16,633 nt of DNA, taken from Actinomycetota bacterium (lineage in GTDB: Bacteria; Actinomycetota; Actinomycetes; Nanopelagicales; Nanopelagicaceae). Positions within the stretch are counted from its first letter, which is position 1; each line of letters begins with the position of its first letter. Both the position numbers and the translations under genes were made by a program. Positions 5,808 to 14,615 of this stretch are shown in pieces. The stretch covers positions 1 to 16,633 of the forward strand of contig SXRC01000062.1 of the NCBI GenBank assembly GCA_005793655.1, in the 5' to 3' direction. The notes below the pieces were generated by a model. It was not told the origin of the DNA. It saw only the letters and a program-made list of their open reading frames with translations, and did not search any database.

Positions 5808-8021
5808 ATGTCTGCGCTTACTGATGGTCTAAATCCTCAACAATTAGCAGCGGTTAAGCACTCTGGATCACCATTATTAGTTGTTGCTGGTGCGGGTTCT
5901 GGTAAAACGCGAGTATTAACCAGAAGAGTGGCTTATTTATTAGCAGAGCGCAATGTTGCACCATATGAAGTATTAGCTATTACCTTCACTAATAAAGCGG
6001 CTGGGGAGATGAAAGAGCGGGTCACACATTTAGTTGGTGATCGAGCAAAGATGATGTGGGTATCAACCTTTCACTCAGCATGCGTTCGAATCTTACGCAG
6101 AGAGGCTGCATTACTTGGCTATACAAACTCATTCACAATCTATGACCAAAGTGATTCATTAAGAATAATCACCCTAGTAATGCGCGATTTACATCTTGAT
6201 GCCAAAAAGTACGCCCCCAGAGCGGTAGCAGCATTAATCTCCCAAGCAAAAAATGAGTTACTTGGTCCGGCTGATTATCTAAATCAGAGTAAAGATCACT
6301 TCCAAGAGATTGTTGCCCAAGTTTTTGCAATTTATCAAAAGCGATTATCAGCTGCTAACTCTATGGATTTTGATGATCTGATTGCTAAATCAGTTGAGGT
6401 TATGCAGCGATTTCCTGAGTGTAGGGCAAAGTATCGATCACGCTTTAAACATATCTTGGTAGATGAGTATCAAGACACAAATCATGCCCAGTATGTATTA
6501 ATTAAAGAGTTAGTTGGCAGTGAGCAAGAGGGTTTCCCACCAGCAGAGCTTTGTGTTGTGGGAGATGCTGATCAATCGATCTACGCTTTTCGTGGAGCTA
6601 ATATTCGTAATATTTTGCAATTTGAAGCAGATTACCTAAATGCTAAAACAATTTTATTAGAGCAAAATTACCGATCTACCCAAAATATTTTAAATGCTGC
6701 TAACTCCGTGATTGCCAACAATGAGGGCCGCAAAGAGAAGAATTTATGGTCTGAAGCTGGCGCAGGTGAGTTAATCACTGGTTATGTGGCAGAAAGTGAA
6801 CATGATGAGGCAGATTTTGTTGTTCAACAAATCCGTAAATTACAAGATTCAGGAAAATCTAATCCCGGGGATACCGCTATTTTTTATAGAACCAATGCCC
6901 AATCTCGGGTATTTGAAGAGGTATTTATGCGGGTAGCAATTCCCTACAAAGTAGTGGGCGGGGTTAGGTTCTATGAGCGAAAAGAGATTAAGGATTTTCT
7001 GGCATACCTTCGAGTAATTGCTAATCCAAATGATGAAGTATCAATGCGCAGAATTATTAACACTCCAAAACGAGGTATTGGTGATCGAGCATTAGATCAA
7101 TTAGATCTATACGCCCAAGCAAATAACATCTCTTTTTGGCAGGGGTTGTGTGAGGTTGAGAAGAACTCTGATATCGCACCAAGATCTGCTGCCTCACTCG
7201 TTGAGTTTGTTAAATTAATTCAATCTTTACAAACTTTAGCAGAGGCAAAAACTCGGCCTTCAGTAATTGCGCAAGCAACCCTTGAACAATCTGGTTTGTT
7301 AGCTGAGTTATCGCAGAGTAATGATCCACAAGATGAGGTGAGGATTGAGAACTTGGAAGAGTTAGTTGCAGTTGCAACTGAGTATGAGGAGGGTGAGGTA
7401 GATGAAGGTGAAGAGATTTCTTTAGTTGGTTTCTTAGCGGATGTCTCACTGGTTGCAGATGCTGATCAAATACCAGAGGGAGAGGATCATGGCGGTGTTG
7501 TAACCATGATGACACTGCACACCGCTAAAGGCTTAGAGTTTCCAACGGTTTTCTTAACTGGAATGGAGGAGGGAATTTTTCCACACTCTAGAACTCTTGG
7601 TGATCCAGATGAATTGCAAGAGGAGCGCCGGCTTGCCTACGTTGGCTTAACAAGGGCAAGACAGAACTTATTTATTACCAGAGCTGAGTATCGATCATCT
7701 TGGGGAGCACCAAATTACAACCTGGCATCAAGATTTTTAAGTGAGATTCCAGATTCAGTAATTGAATGGAATCAAAGTGTGGAGGGATCTTCACCAATTA
7801 AAACATCGATTAAAAGATCATTCATTCAATCTAAAGCAACCGGCAAGATGAGTAATACGATGAAGCTTGAGGTGGGTGAGCGGGTTTCACACGACACTTT
7901 TGGATTAGGAACCGTAGTTGCAGTTACTGGTGAGGCAGATCGTGCCGAGGCAACTATTAATTTTGGCTCATTTGGTGAGAAGCGGCTACTACTTCGCTAT
8001 GCACCAGTTGAGAAATTATAA
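5808..8021 (+). CDS. pcrA: PcrA/UvrD1 superfamily 1A DNA helicase
   Basis: The 737-residue 3'-5' helicase unwinds DNA in nucleotide excision repair and replication restart and can be coupled to RNA polymerase. Motifs in order: Q-motif region LNPQQLAAV (8-16), Walker A AGAGSGKT (27-34), Ia TFTNKAAGEM (59-68), II DEYQDT (219-224), III GDADQSIYAFRGA (252-264), IV QNYRST (286-291), V TLHTAKGLEF (569-578) and VI RLAYVGLTRAR (608-618). The C-terminus (about 689-737, VGERVSHDTFGLGTVV) is the Tudor-like domain that contacts RNA polymerase in PcrA/UvrD. All catalytic motifs are intact. In Mycobacterium and Streptomyces this gene also lies just upstream of sucCD, with an M23 peptidase gene between; here only 64 bases separate pcrA from sucC. 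The start at 5808 gives the family-typical N-terminus. Confidence 0.96.
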   Translation: MSALTDGLNPQQLAAVKHSGSPLLVVAGAGSGKTRVLTRRVAYLLAERNVAPYEVLAITFTNKAAGEMKERVTHLVGDRAKMMWVSTFHSACVRILRREAALLGYTNSFTIYDQSDSLRIITLVMRDLHLDAKKYAPRAVAALISQAKNELLGPADYLNQSKDHFQEIVAQVFAIYQKRLSAANSMDFDDLIAKSVEVMQRFPECRAKYRSRFKHILVDEYQDTNHAQYVLIKELVGSEQEGFPPAELCVVGDADQSIYAFRGANIRNILQFEADYLNAKTILLEQNYRSTQNILNAANSVIANNEGRKEKNLWSEAGAGELITGYVAESEHDEADFVVQQIRKLQDSGKSNPGDTAIFYRTNAQSRVFEEVFMRVAIPYKVVGGVRFYERKEIKDFLAYLRVIANPNDEVSMRRIINTPKRGIGDRALDQLDLYAQANNISFWQGLCEVEKNSDIAPRSAASLVEFVKLIQSLQTLAEAKTRPSVIAQATLEQSGLLAELSQSNDPQDEVRIENLEELVAVATEYEEGEVDEGEEISLVGFLADVSLVADADQIPEGEDHGGVVTMMTLHTAKGLEFPTVFLTGMEEGIFPHSRTLGDPDELQEERRLAYVGLTRARQNLFITRAEYRSSWGAPNYNLASRFLSEIPDSVIEWNQSVEGSSPIKTSIKRSFIQSKATGKMSNTMKLEVGERVSHDTFGLGTVVAVTGEADRAEATINFGSFGEKRLLLRYAPVEKL

Positions 8022-8085
8022 ATTTACTGAATAAAACAATAGTATTACCACCTGAATCGGTAAGAAATTTGATCGGGGATAATTA

Positions 8086-9246
8086 GTGGATCTTTTCGAG
8101 TATCAAGCGCGCGATCTTTTCGAATCTCATCAGATACCAGTATTAGCTGGGGCGGTGGCAACTACACCAGAGCAAGCTTACGAAGCGGCAACAAAAATTG
8201 GTGGCAAGGTCGTAGTTAAGGCGCAGGTAAAAGTGGGCGGTCGAGGTAAAGCAGGTGGAGTCAAACTTGCTGAAAACGCCAGTGATGCAAAAGAAAAAGC
8301 CAAATTGATTTTAGGAATGGATATTAAAGGCCATACTGTAAACAAAGTAATGATTGCCCAAGCAGCCCCCATTGCATCTGAGTACTACTTAGCAATTTTG
8401 TTAGATCGTGCTAATCGAAACTTTTTAGTGATGGCTTCCGTTGCTGGCGGTATGGAGATTGAAGAGGTTGCTCACAAGACGCCAGAAAAATTAGCAAAAG
8501 TTGGAATAAATCCAAATATTGGAATCGATAAGGTGGAAGCATTAGAGATTGTTAAAAGTGGTCAATTTCCAGGTGATATAGCTGACCAGGTTGCAGATGT
8601 TTTAATCAAGCTATGGCAGGCATTTGTTAAAGAGGATGCAACTTTGATGGAGATAAACCCATTAGTAAAAACGGCAGATAGGAAAATTATTGCTTTAGAT
8701 GGCAAAGTAACATTAGACGAGAATGCAGGGTTTAGACATCCAAACCATGAAGAGCTAGTTGATCATGCAGCTACAAATCCTTTAGAAAAACTAGCAAAAG
8801 AAAAAGATTTAAATTATGTAAAACTAGAGGGCCAGGTTGGAATAATTGGCAATGGCGCAGGCTTAGTGATGAGCACACTAGATGTTGTGGCTTATGCCGG
8901 TGAGAAATATGGTGTTAAGCCAGCAAACTTTTTAGATATCGGTGGTGGAGCATCTGCTGATGTCATGGCAAATGGATTATCAATTATTTTAGGTGATAGC
9001 GATGTTAAAAGTGTATTTGTTAACGTTTTTGGTGGTATTACTTCATGCGATGCGGTAGCAACTGGAATTGTGCAAGCACTTGAAATTCTTGGTGATAAAG
9101 CAACTAAACCAATTGTTGTAAGGCTTGATGGCAATAATGTTGAAGCAGGTCGTAAGATTTTAAATGATGCAAATCATCCTCTGGTAGAGCAGTTAGAAAC
9201 TATGGATGGCGCAGCAGCAAAAGCGGCAGAGTTGGCCGGCAAATAA
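8086..9246 (+). CDS. sucC: Succinyl-CoA synthetase (ADP/GDP-forming), beta subunit
   Basis: The product has 386 residues, normal for SucC. With SucD it interconverts succinyl-CoA and succinate with substrate-level phosphorylation in the TCA cycle. The N-terminus MDLFEYQARDLFESHQIPV is diagnostic. The ATP-grasp domain shows KAQVKVGGRGKAGG (45-58) and EINPLV (189-194, metal ligands); the C-terminal CoA-ligase domain has GNGAGLVMSTLDVV and FLDIGGGASADV, the latter contacting the phosphohistidine of SucD. It starts at GTG 8086, with GGGG (8075-8078) 7 bases upstream as a modest Shine-Dalgarno. The stop TAA shares its last base with the sucD ATG, so the two are translationally coupled. The promoter is unclear: TAGTAT (8040-8045) is a possible -10 in the 64-base gap. 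Confidence 0.97.
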   Translation: MDLFEYQARDLFESHQIPVLAGAVATTPEQAYEAATKIGGKVVVKAQVKVGGRGKAGGVKLAENASDAKEKAKLILGMDIKGHTVNKVMIAQAAPIASEYYLAILLDRANRNFLVMASVAGGMEIEEVAHKTPEKLAKVGINPNIGIDKVEALEIVKSGQFPGDIADQVADVLIKLWQAFVKEDATLMEINPLVKTADRKIIALDGKVTLDENAGFRHPNHEELVDHAATNPLEKLAKEKDLNYVKLEGQVGIIGNGAGLVMSTLDVVAYAGEKYGVKPANFLDIGGGASADVMANGLSIILGDSDVKSVFVNVFGGITSCDAVATGIVQALEILGDKATKPIVVRLDGNNVEAGRKILNDANHPLVEQLETMDGAAAKAAELAGK

Positions 9247-10127
9247 TGTCTATCTTCGTAAATGAAAATACCAAAATTATTGTGCAGGGAATGACTGGCT
9301 CTGAAGGAACTAAACACACAAAACGGATGCTTAAGGCAGGCACAAAAATTGTTGCAGGTGTTACACCAGGTAAGGGTGGGCAGAGCGTTGATATGGATGG
9401 GAAGCACCTGCCAATATTTAATACGGTTAGTGAAGCTATATCTGCAACTGGGGCTAACGCATCAGTTGTCTTTGTACCACCAAAGTTTGCAAAAGCTGCA
9501 GTAATTGACGCAGTTGATGCGCAAATTGCATTGGTAGTTGTAATTACTGAAGGAATTCCAGTTCATGATGTGGCAGCTTTTTATGCTTACGCGGTGAGTA
9601 AAGGTAAAACTCAAATTCTTGGTCCGAACTGCCCCGGAATTATTACCCCAGGCAAAGCAAATCTTGGAATTATTCCAGCTGATATCACCGGTCCAGGCAA
9701 GATTGGATTAGTTTCAAAATCTGGAACTTTAACCTACCAAATGATGTTTGAGCTTAGAGATTTTGGATTCACTACAGCAGTTGGAATTGGTGGTGACCCA
9801 ATAATTGGCACTACTCATATTGATTGTTTGCGCGCTTTTCAGGATGATCCAGAAACAAAAGCAATTGTGATGATTGGTGAGATTGGTGGTGATGCAGAGG
9901 AGAGAGCTGCTCTATTTATAAAGGAGTATGTAACAAAACCAGTAGTTGGTTATGTCGCTGGCTTTACCGCCCCAGAAGGTAAAACAATGGGACATGCTGG
10001 CGCAATAGTCTCTGGATCATCTGGAACTGCTGCGGCCAAAAAAGAAGCATTAGAGGCTGTCGGTGTTGCGGTTGGTAAAACACCAAGTGAAACCGCTAAC
10101 TTGATGCGCAAGATCTTGAATGGATAA
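9246..10127 (+). CDS. sucD: Succinyl-CoA synthetase (ADP/GDP-forming), alpha subunit
   Basis: The product has 293 residues. The N-terminal CoA-binding Rossmann domain starts with VNENTKIIVQGMTGSEGTKH, and the ligase domain contains GPNCPGIITP (126-135) and GLVSKSGTLTYQ. The active-site histidine that is phosphorylated during catalysis is His250 in MGHAGAIVSG. It starts at ATG 9246, overlapping the sucC stop by one base (TAATG), the standard coupling for a heterodimeric enzyme made in equal amounts. No independent Shine-Dalgarno is obvious. The next gene starts 18 bases after the stop, so the transcript probably continues. Confidence 0.97.
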   Translation: MSIFVNENTKIIVQGMTGSEGTKHTKRMLKAGTKIVAGVTPGKGGQSVDMDGKHLPIFNTVSEAISATGANASVVFVPPKFAKAAVIDAVDAQIALVVVITEGIPVHDVAAFYAYAVSKGKTQILGPNCPGIITPGKANLGIIPADITGPGKIGLVSKSGTLTYQMMFELRDFGFTTAVGIGGDPIIGTTHIDCLRAFQDDPETKAIVMIGEIGGDAEERAALFIKEYVTKPVVGYVAGFTAPEGKTMGHAGAIVSGSSGTAAAKKEALEAVGVAVGKTPSETANLMRKILNG

Positions 10128-10145
10128 ATTGCAGATAGGAAAATA

Positions 10146-11237
10146 ATGGTTGCGCGTGTTGTTGGGGTAACGCTGCAACAAGTCATCAGGTCAATATTAA
10201 TAATCTTATTTCCACTAGCTTTTATTACATTATTTGCCTGGGCAACAGCTGGCAGCACCTTTGGATCAACAGCAGATCCAATGCGAGCGGCTGTTTGGTT
10301 ATGGTTGGGCTCACATCTGACTCCATTTGACATAACAAGTAATGAAATAACAGGCTACCTATCTTATTTACCAATTGGAGCAGCAATTCTGCCTTGGTTA
10401 TCCATTCGTTTGGGCTATCGCAGAGTAGTAGAGATCATTGGCAATAAAAAAGTAAGTAGGGCATATTTTATTTTGTCCTATATTTTTATCTACTCTTTGT
10501 TGGGATTTATCGCTTCAAATTCACAGGTATCTCTTGATTGGAGCCGTGGGTTAACAACTTTAGTAATCCTTTTGTTGCTAGCAACCTCAAGAGTTGAGGC
10601 TGAAAAGCTCACCAAATTACCATGGCAGATGTTTTTACTGATGTTGGGTATTGCTGGTCTTGTGTATTCAATCTCCTTAGTGCTGAATTTTGGAATTGCT
10701 AAAAATCTTACGATTGTCATTCAACCAGGAATATTTGGTGGGATTTTACTGCTGCTATTACAGATTTTATATTTACCAAACATATTTTTTGCGACTTTAA
10801 GTTACATCTTGGGTGCTGGATTTTCTCTAGGCAGTGCTACACAAATTACACCTCTTGTATTTAACTTGCGTGAGATCCCAGCAATACCATTATTAGCAGC
10901 TCTACCAGTAGGTGAGAATCCATGGTTTTTGATCACCACCATAATGCTGACAATTTATGCCTGGATTAATTTAAATAAGATAAGCCAATTAAATTTAGAT
11001 ATAAAAAGTAAGCGGCAAATCTATATTAGATTCTTTATTACATCAATTTTAGGGGCTGCAGTATTGGCATTTATAACCTCAGGCTCATTAATTTCTGCCA
11101 ACATGTCACCAGTTGGGGTTAATCCTTTACATATAAGCGCAGTAGTTGCTGCACATCTTTTGCTAGTTTTGCTTCTGATTCAATTAATTCCTAGATTGTT
11201 TAAGAAGAAAGCTAAGCAAGGTAGGCTGGAGATATGA
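10146..11237 (+). CDS. DUF6350 polytopic membrane protein (PerM-like cell-division protein)
   Basis: The 363-residue protein is dominated by hydrophobic segments, probably eight to ten membrane helices (the first at about 14-34), ending in a basic cytoplasmic tail KKKAKQGRLEI. The segment after helix 1, PMRAAVWLWLGSHLTPF followed by YLSYLPIGAAILPWL, resembles the DUF6350 pattern found downstream of sucCD across actinobacteria. The mycobacterial gene at this position is Rv0955/PerM, linked to cell division and persistence. The family assignment rests on position and this short similarity; function is not shown by the sequence. AGGA (10137-10140) lies 5 bases before the ATG. The TGA overlaps the folD ATG in ATGA (11234-11237). 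In relatives purN and purH usually lie between this gene and folD; here nothing does. Confidence 0.75.
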   Translation: MVARVVGVTLQQVIRSILIILFPLAFITLFAWATAGSTFGSTADPMRAAVWLWLGSHLTPFDITSNEITGYLSYLPIGAAILPWLSIRLGYRRVVEIIGNKKVSRAYFILSYIFIYSLLGFIASNSQVSLDWSRGLTTLVILLLLATSRVEAEKLTKLPWQMFLLMLGIAGLVYSISLVLNFGIAKNLTIVIQPGIFGGILLLLLQILYLPNIFFATLSYILGAGFSLGSATQITPLVFNLREIPAIPLLAALPVGENPWFLITTIMLTIYAWINLNKISQLNLDIKSKRQIYIRFFITSILGAAVLAFITSGSLISANMSPVGVNPLHISAVVAAHLLLVLLLIQLIPRLFKKKAKQGRLEI

Positions 11238-12067
11238 GCGCTGTAATTATGGATGGTAAGGCGTTAGCTGCCCGAGTGAAAGCTGAGATCACAGTTGAGG
11301 TGTGTAAATTAAGTAAACAACTAGGACTGGGCACCATTCTAGTTGGCGAGGATCCAGGTTCAAAGGCTTATGTAGATGGCAAGCATAAAGATTGTGCTGA
11401 AGTTGGAATTAACTCAATAAGAATTAATCTACCGGCAACTGCTAAAACTGCTGATATTTTAAAAGCGGTTAAAGATCTAAATCAAAATCCTGAGTGCTCT
11501 GGATTTATTGTGCAACTTCCACTGCCTGATGGGGTAAATACGGAAGAGATATTATTAGCAATAGATCCAAAAAAAGATGCAGATGGTTTGCACCCAATAA
11601 ATCTTGGCATGTTGGTTCTAGGCAAAAATATAGTTGTTCCTTGTACACCAAAGGCAATTCTAGCTTTACTAAATGAACACAAAATTAAATTATCTGGTAT
11701 GAAAGTTTTGATTATTGGACGTGGTACAACTGTGGGTCGTCCCCTTTCGATACTGCTTTCACAGAAGCCAATAAATGCCACAGTTACTCTTGCTCACTCT
11801 GCCACCACAAATTTGTTGGAGTTACTAAAAGAGGCAGATGTAGTAGTTGCCGCCCTTGGATCTACACATTTCATTAAGCCTGCAATGGTTAAAAAAGGTG
11901 TGACCCTTGTTGATGTGGGTATCACTCGAACACCACAAGGACTCTTGGGTGATATTGATCCAGCAGTTTCAGAGATCTGCTCCTTCTTAGCACCTATGCC
12001 AGGTGGAGTTGGACCTGTGACTAGGGCGATGTTATTAAGCAATTTAGTTGAGCTAGCAAAACAATGA
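11234..12067 (+). CDS. folD: FolD, methylenetetrahydrofolate dehydrogenase / methenyltetrahydrofolate cyclohydrolase
   Basis: The 277-residue bifunctional cytoplasmic enzyme oxidises 5,10-methylene-THF to 5,10-methenyl-THF (NADP+) and hydrolyses it to 10-formyl-THF. The catalytic Tyr46 and Lys50 are in SKAYVDGKHK. Other signatures are GFIVQLPLPDG, the KDADGLHPIN substrate loop, PCTPKAI, the Rossmann motif GRGTTVGRPL (actinobacterial form of GRSxxVGxP) and the C-terminal PMPGGVGPVTRAML. The ATG overlaps the preceding gene's TGA by 4 bases, with GGAG just upstream; its own TGA overlaps the next ATG by 4 bases. Its product 10-formyl-THF feeds PurH and fMet-tRNA formation, which makes the local lack of purH notable. 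Confidence 0.97.
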   Translation: MSAVIMDGKALAARVKAEITVEVCKLSKQLGLGTILVGEDPGSKAYVDGKHKDCAEVGINSIRINLPATAKTADILKAVKDLNQNPECSGFIVQLPLPDGVNTEEILLAIDPKKDADGLHPINLGMLVLGKNIVVPCTPKAILALLNEHKIKLSGMKVLIIGRGTTVGRPLSILLSQKPINATVTLAHSATTNLLELLKEADVVVAALGSTHFIKPAMVKKGVTLVDVGITRTPQGLLGDIDPAVSEICSFLAPMPGGVGPVTRAMLLSNLVELAKQ

Positions 12068-12309
12068 AGAGTTCTTTTTCCCCAAATCAGATTAGAAATT
12101 TCTCAATAATCATTGTGGTGATTGGTGTAATTATTGGAATCACTGGTGCGGTGCGCACAGGATCAGTTGTCTTATCACTTGGTGCTTCTGCCTTTATCAT
12201 AGATAGGTATTCACAGCAAAAAGTAAAGCGAAAGATTGAACTAATTTTGCCAATACTTATCTGCATCTCATTGTTTGGATTGGCGCTCTCACTGCCCAAT
12301 GCCAGGTAG
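12064..12309 (+). CDS. DUF3017 small membrane protein
   Basis: The product is an 81-residue protein with two or three membrane segments: about 14-33, a weaker one at 38-46, and 58-77. A basic cytoplasmic loop YSQQKVKRKIE (49-59) lies between. VRTGSVVLSLGASAF followed by a basic stretch and a final hydrophobic helix ending LSLPNAR resembles DUF3017, a family coded between folD and mdh in Streptomyces and other actinobacteria. The position here is the same, which is the main support. No function is known. It overlaps folD by 4 bases (ATGA) and is the last gene of the sucC-DUF3017 run; 66 bases follow before mdh. Confidence 0.78.
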   Translation: MKSSFSPNQIRNFSIIIVVIGVIIGITGAVRTGSVVLSLGASAFIIDRYSQQKVKRKIELILPILICISLFGLALSLPNAR

Positions 12310-12344
12310 AAAGATGCGGATTTAGTTGATTGGACATAAGTCAG

Positions 12345-12350
12345 TAATAT
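12345..12350 (+). promoter_or_regulatory. Possible -10 of the mdh-icd promoter
   Basis: TAATAT lies 25 bases before the mdh ATG, with TTTAGT (12321-12326) 18 bases upstream as a poor -35. mdh has a normal leader here: AAAGGA (12366-12371) lies 4 bases before the ATG. It is the best candidate in the 66-base gap, but read-through from folD/DUF3017 is equally possible because no terminator is seen. Confidence 0.35.
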
Positions 12351-12375
12351 TAGAGGTCAGCGGTGAAAGGATTAA

Positions 12376-13332
12376 ATGAGTAGATCTGGAAAAGTAACAG
12401 TTGTCGGAGCTGGGTTTTATGGATCAACTACCGCACTGAGATTAGCTGAGTATGACCTCTTTGGAGCAGTCGTTTTGAGTGACATTGTGGAAGGAAAGCC
12501 AGAAGGTTTAGCTTTAGATATAAATCAATCACGGTCAATTGAAAATTTTGAAACAAAGGTAATTGGCGCAACTACTACTGCAGATGGTGGTGGTTATGAA
12601 AAAACTGCAAATTCAGATGTCGTAGTAATTACCGCTGGCTTACCCCGCAAACCAGGTATGAGTCGAATGGATTTAATTGGAATTAATGCAGGAATTGTTC
12701 GAGGAGTTGCTGAAAATATTGCTAAGCACTCCCCAAATGCAGTGGTGATCGTAGTTTCTAATCCGTTAGATGAAATGACTGCCCTGGCCCAAATTGCCAC
12801 CAAGTTTTCTTATAACAAAGTTATGGGACAAGCTGGAATGTTGGATACTGCAAGATTTACTAATTTTGTTGCGGAAAAATGTGGGGTTGTAATCTCAGCT
12901 GTCAAAACTTTAACCCTGGGATCACATGGTGAAACTATGGTGCCAGTGCCCAGCCGGTGCACAGTGAATGGAAAAGTACTTACTGATGTTTTATCAGCCG
13001 ATGAGATTAAAGATTTGGTTGACCGCACAAGAAATGGTGGGGCAGAGATTGTGGCGTTGTTAAAAACAGGCTCTGCTTACTACGCACCATCTGCCGCCGC
13101 CGCCCGAATGGCGAAGGCGGTAATCACCAATTCAAATGAAGTAATGCCAGTTTGTGCTTGGGTTAATGGTGAGTATGGGATCTCTGGAGTTTATTTAGGA
13201 GTTGAGGCCCAAATCGGTAGAGAAGGTGTTACCAAAGTAGTTGAAAGTAATTTGACCACAGATGAGCTCGCATCATTAAAGGCAGCAGCAGAGGCAGTAC
13301 GCACAAAACAAGCAGATGTTAAAAATCTATAA
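12376..13332 (+). CDS. mdh: Malate dehydrogenase, LDH-like (MDH type 3)
   Basis: The 318-residue NAD-dependent enzyme interconverts malate and oxaloacetate in the TCA cycle. The dinucleotide motif GAGFYG (11-16) is followed by Asp36 at the end of strand 2, which selects NAD. The substrate loop LPRKPGMSR carries Arg91 (the residue that distinguishes malate from lactate dehydrogenases) and Arg97. Asn129 is in VSNPLDEM, Asp157 and Arg160 in MLDTARF, and catalytic His184 in GSHGETMVP. The usual HGD reads HGE here, a conservative change next to the catalytic His. mdh at this place after folD/DUF3017 matches Streptomyces. icd follows after 10 bases, so mdh-icd is a two-gene operon. Confidence 0.96.
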   Translation: MSRSGKVTVVGAGFYGSTTALRLAEYDLFGAVVLSDIVEGKPEGLALDINQSRSIENFETKVIGATTTADGGGYEKTANSDVVVITAGLPRKPGMSRMDLIGINAGIVRGVAENIAKHSPNAVVIVVSNPLDEMTALAQIATKFSYNKVMGQAGMLDTARFTNFVAEKCGVVISAVKTLTLGSHGETMVPVPSRCTVNGKVLTDVLSADEIKDLVDRTRNGGAEIVALLKTGSAYYAPSAAAARMAKAVITNSNEVMPVCAWVNGEYGISGVYLGVEAQIGREGVTKVVESNLTTDELASLKAAAEAVRTKQADVKNL

Positions 13333-13342
13333 GGTGAAATGA

Positions 13343-14563
13343 GTGAGCATGAATAAAATCAAGGTAGTTGGAACTGTTGTTGAATTAGATGGTGATGAGA
13401 TGACTCGAATCATCTGGCAGTTCATTAAAGACTCATTAATTCTGCCTTACCTTGATATTAATCTTGAGTATTACGACCTTGGAATCCAATACCGCGATAA
13501 GACTGATGATCAAGTAACTATTGATTCAGCCCGTGCAATCCAAAAGCATGGTGTGGGAGTTAAATGCGCAACTATTACCCCAGATGAGGCACGGGTTAAA
13601 GAGTTTAATTTAAAGAAGATGTGGAAGTCACCTAACGGGACTGTTCGAAACATCCTGGGTGGAGTTATTTTTCGGGAGCCAATTATCATTAAAAATGTAC
13701 CGCGTTTGATTCCACATTGGACCAAACCAATTGTGATCGGCCGGCACGCCTTTGGTGATCAATATAAAGCAACTGATTTTCGGGTACCAAGTGCTGGAAA
13801 ACTAACAGTCACATTTACTCCGACAGATGGTTCAAAGCCAATGGAGTTTAACGTCTTTGATTTTCCATCATCAGGGGTGGCAATGGCGATGTATAACCTT
13901 GATGATTCGATTCGAGATTTTGCCAGAGCCTCATTTAATTACGGCCTGATAAGAAAGTATCCAGTCTTTCTCTCCACAAAAAATACAATTCTTAAGGCTT
14001 ACGATGGCAGATTTAAGGATATTTTTGCTGAAGTTTTTGAGAAAGAGTTTAAGGATGATTTTGCTAAAAATAACTTAGAGTATGAGCACCGATTAATCGA
14101 TGACATGGTCGCCACCTCACTTCGTTGGGAGGGTGGTTATATCTGGGCTTGTAAGAATTATGATGGTGATGTTCAATCTGACACCGTTGCTCAAGGCTAT
14201 GGCTCACTTGGCCTTATGACATCTGTGCTTATGACGCCAGATGGAAAAACAGTTGAAGCAGAGGCAGCGCACGGCACTGTTACTAGACATTATCGTGATC
14301 ACCAGGCTGGTAAATCAACATCTACTAATCCAATTGCATCCATCTTTGCTTGGACTCAAGGTCTATCTCATCGTGCAAAATTAGACAACACGCCAAAGGT
14401 TGCCGAGTTTGCAAAAACTTTAGAGCGCGTATGTATTGAAACTGTGGAAAGTGGAAAAATGACAAAAGATCTTGCACTTTTAATTAGTAAAGATGCACCT
14501 TGGCTTAATACTCAGGAGTTTCTAGCTGCAATTGATGATAATTTAAAGCAGGCAATGGCATAA
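13343..14563 (+). CDS. icd: NADP-dependent isocitrate dehydrogenase, dimeric (type II, eukaryote-like)
   Basis: The product has up to 406 residues and oxidatively decarboxylates isocitrate to 2-oxoglutarate with NADP+ in the cytoplasm. VVELDGDEMTRIIW (12-25) is the type II N-terminus. Substrate binding is by SPNGTVRN (96-103), Arg111 and Arg134; metal ligands are Asp253/254, Asp276 and Asp280. The NADP loop is HGTVTRHYRDH (310-320), where Arg and His select NADP over NAD. This is the dimeric class, not the roughly 740-residue monomeric IDH of Corynebacterium and Streptomyces. The start is ambiguous: GTG 13343 (AAGGTG 6 bases upstream) or ATG 13349, which gives the family-like MNKIKV; they differ by two residues. 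A strong terminator follows the stop. Confidence 0.97.
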   Translation: MSMNKIKVVGTVVELDGDEMTRIIWQFIKDSLILPYLDINLEYYDLGIQYRDKTDDQVTIDSARAIQKHGVGVKCATITPDEARVKEFNLKKMWKSPNGTVRNILGGVIFREPIIIKNVPRLIPHWTKPIVIGRHAFGDQYKATDFRVPSAGKLTVTFTPTDGSKPMEFNVFDFPSSGVAMAMYNLDDSIRDFARASFNYGLIRKYPVFLSTKNTILKAYDGRFKDIFAEVFEKEFKDDFAKNNLEYEHRLIDDMVATSLRWEGGYIWACKNYDGDVQSDTVAQGYGSLGLMTSVLMTPDGKTVEAEAAHGTVTRHYRDHQAGKSTSTNPIASIFAWTQGLSHRAKLDNTPKVAEFAKTLERVCIETVESGKMTKDLALLISKDAPWLNTQEFLAAIDDNLKQAMA

Positions 14564-14573
14564 GAGATTAAAT

Positions 14574-14607
14574 AAAAAACCCCACTGTGAGGCAGTGGGG
14601 TTTTTTT
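14574..14607. terminator. Bidirectional intrinsic terminator between icd and the ABC ATPase gene
   Basis: The stem CCCCACTG (14580-14587) / CAGTGGGG (14593-14600) is perfect, with a five-base loop TGAGG. It is preceded by six A (14574-14579) and followed by seven T (14601-14607). Because A and T tracts flank it on both sides, it works for icd on the plus strand (10 bases after its stop) and for the ABC gene on the minus strand (8 bases after its stop). It is the only convincing intrinsic terminator in the window. Confidence 0.95.
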
Positions 14608-14615
14608 GTTAGTAA

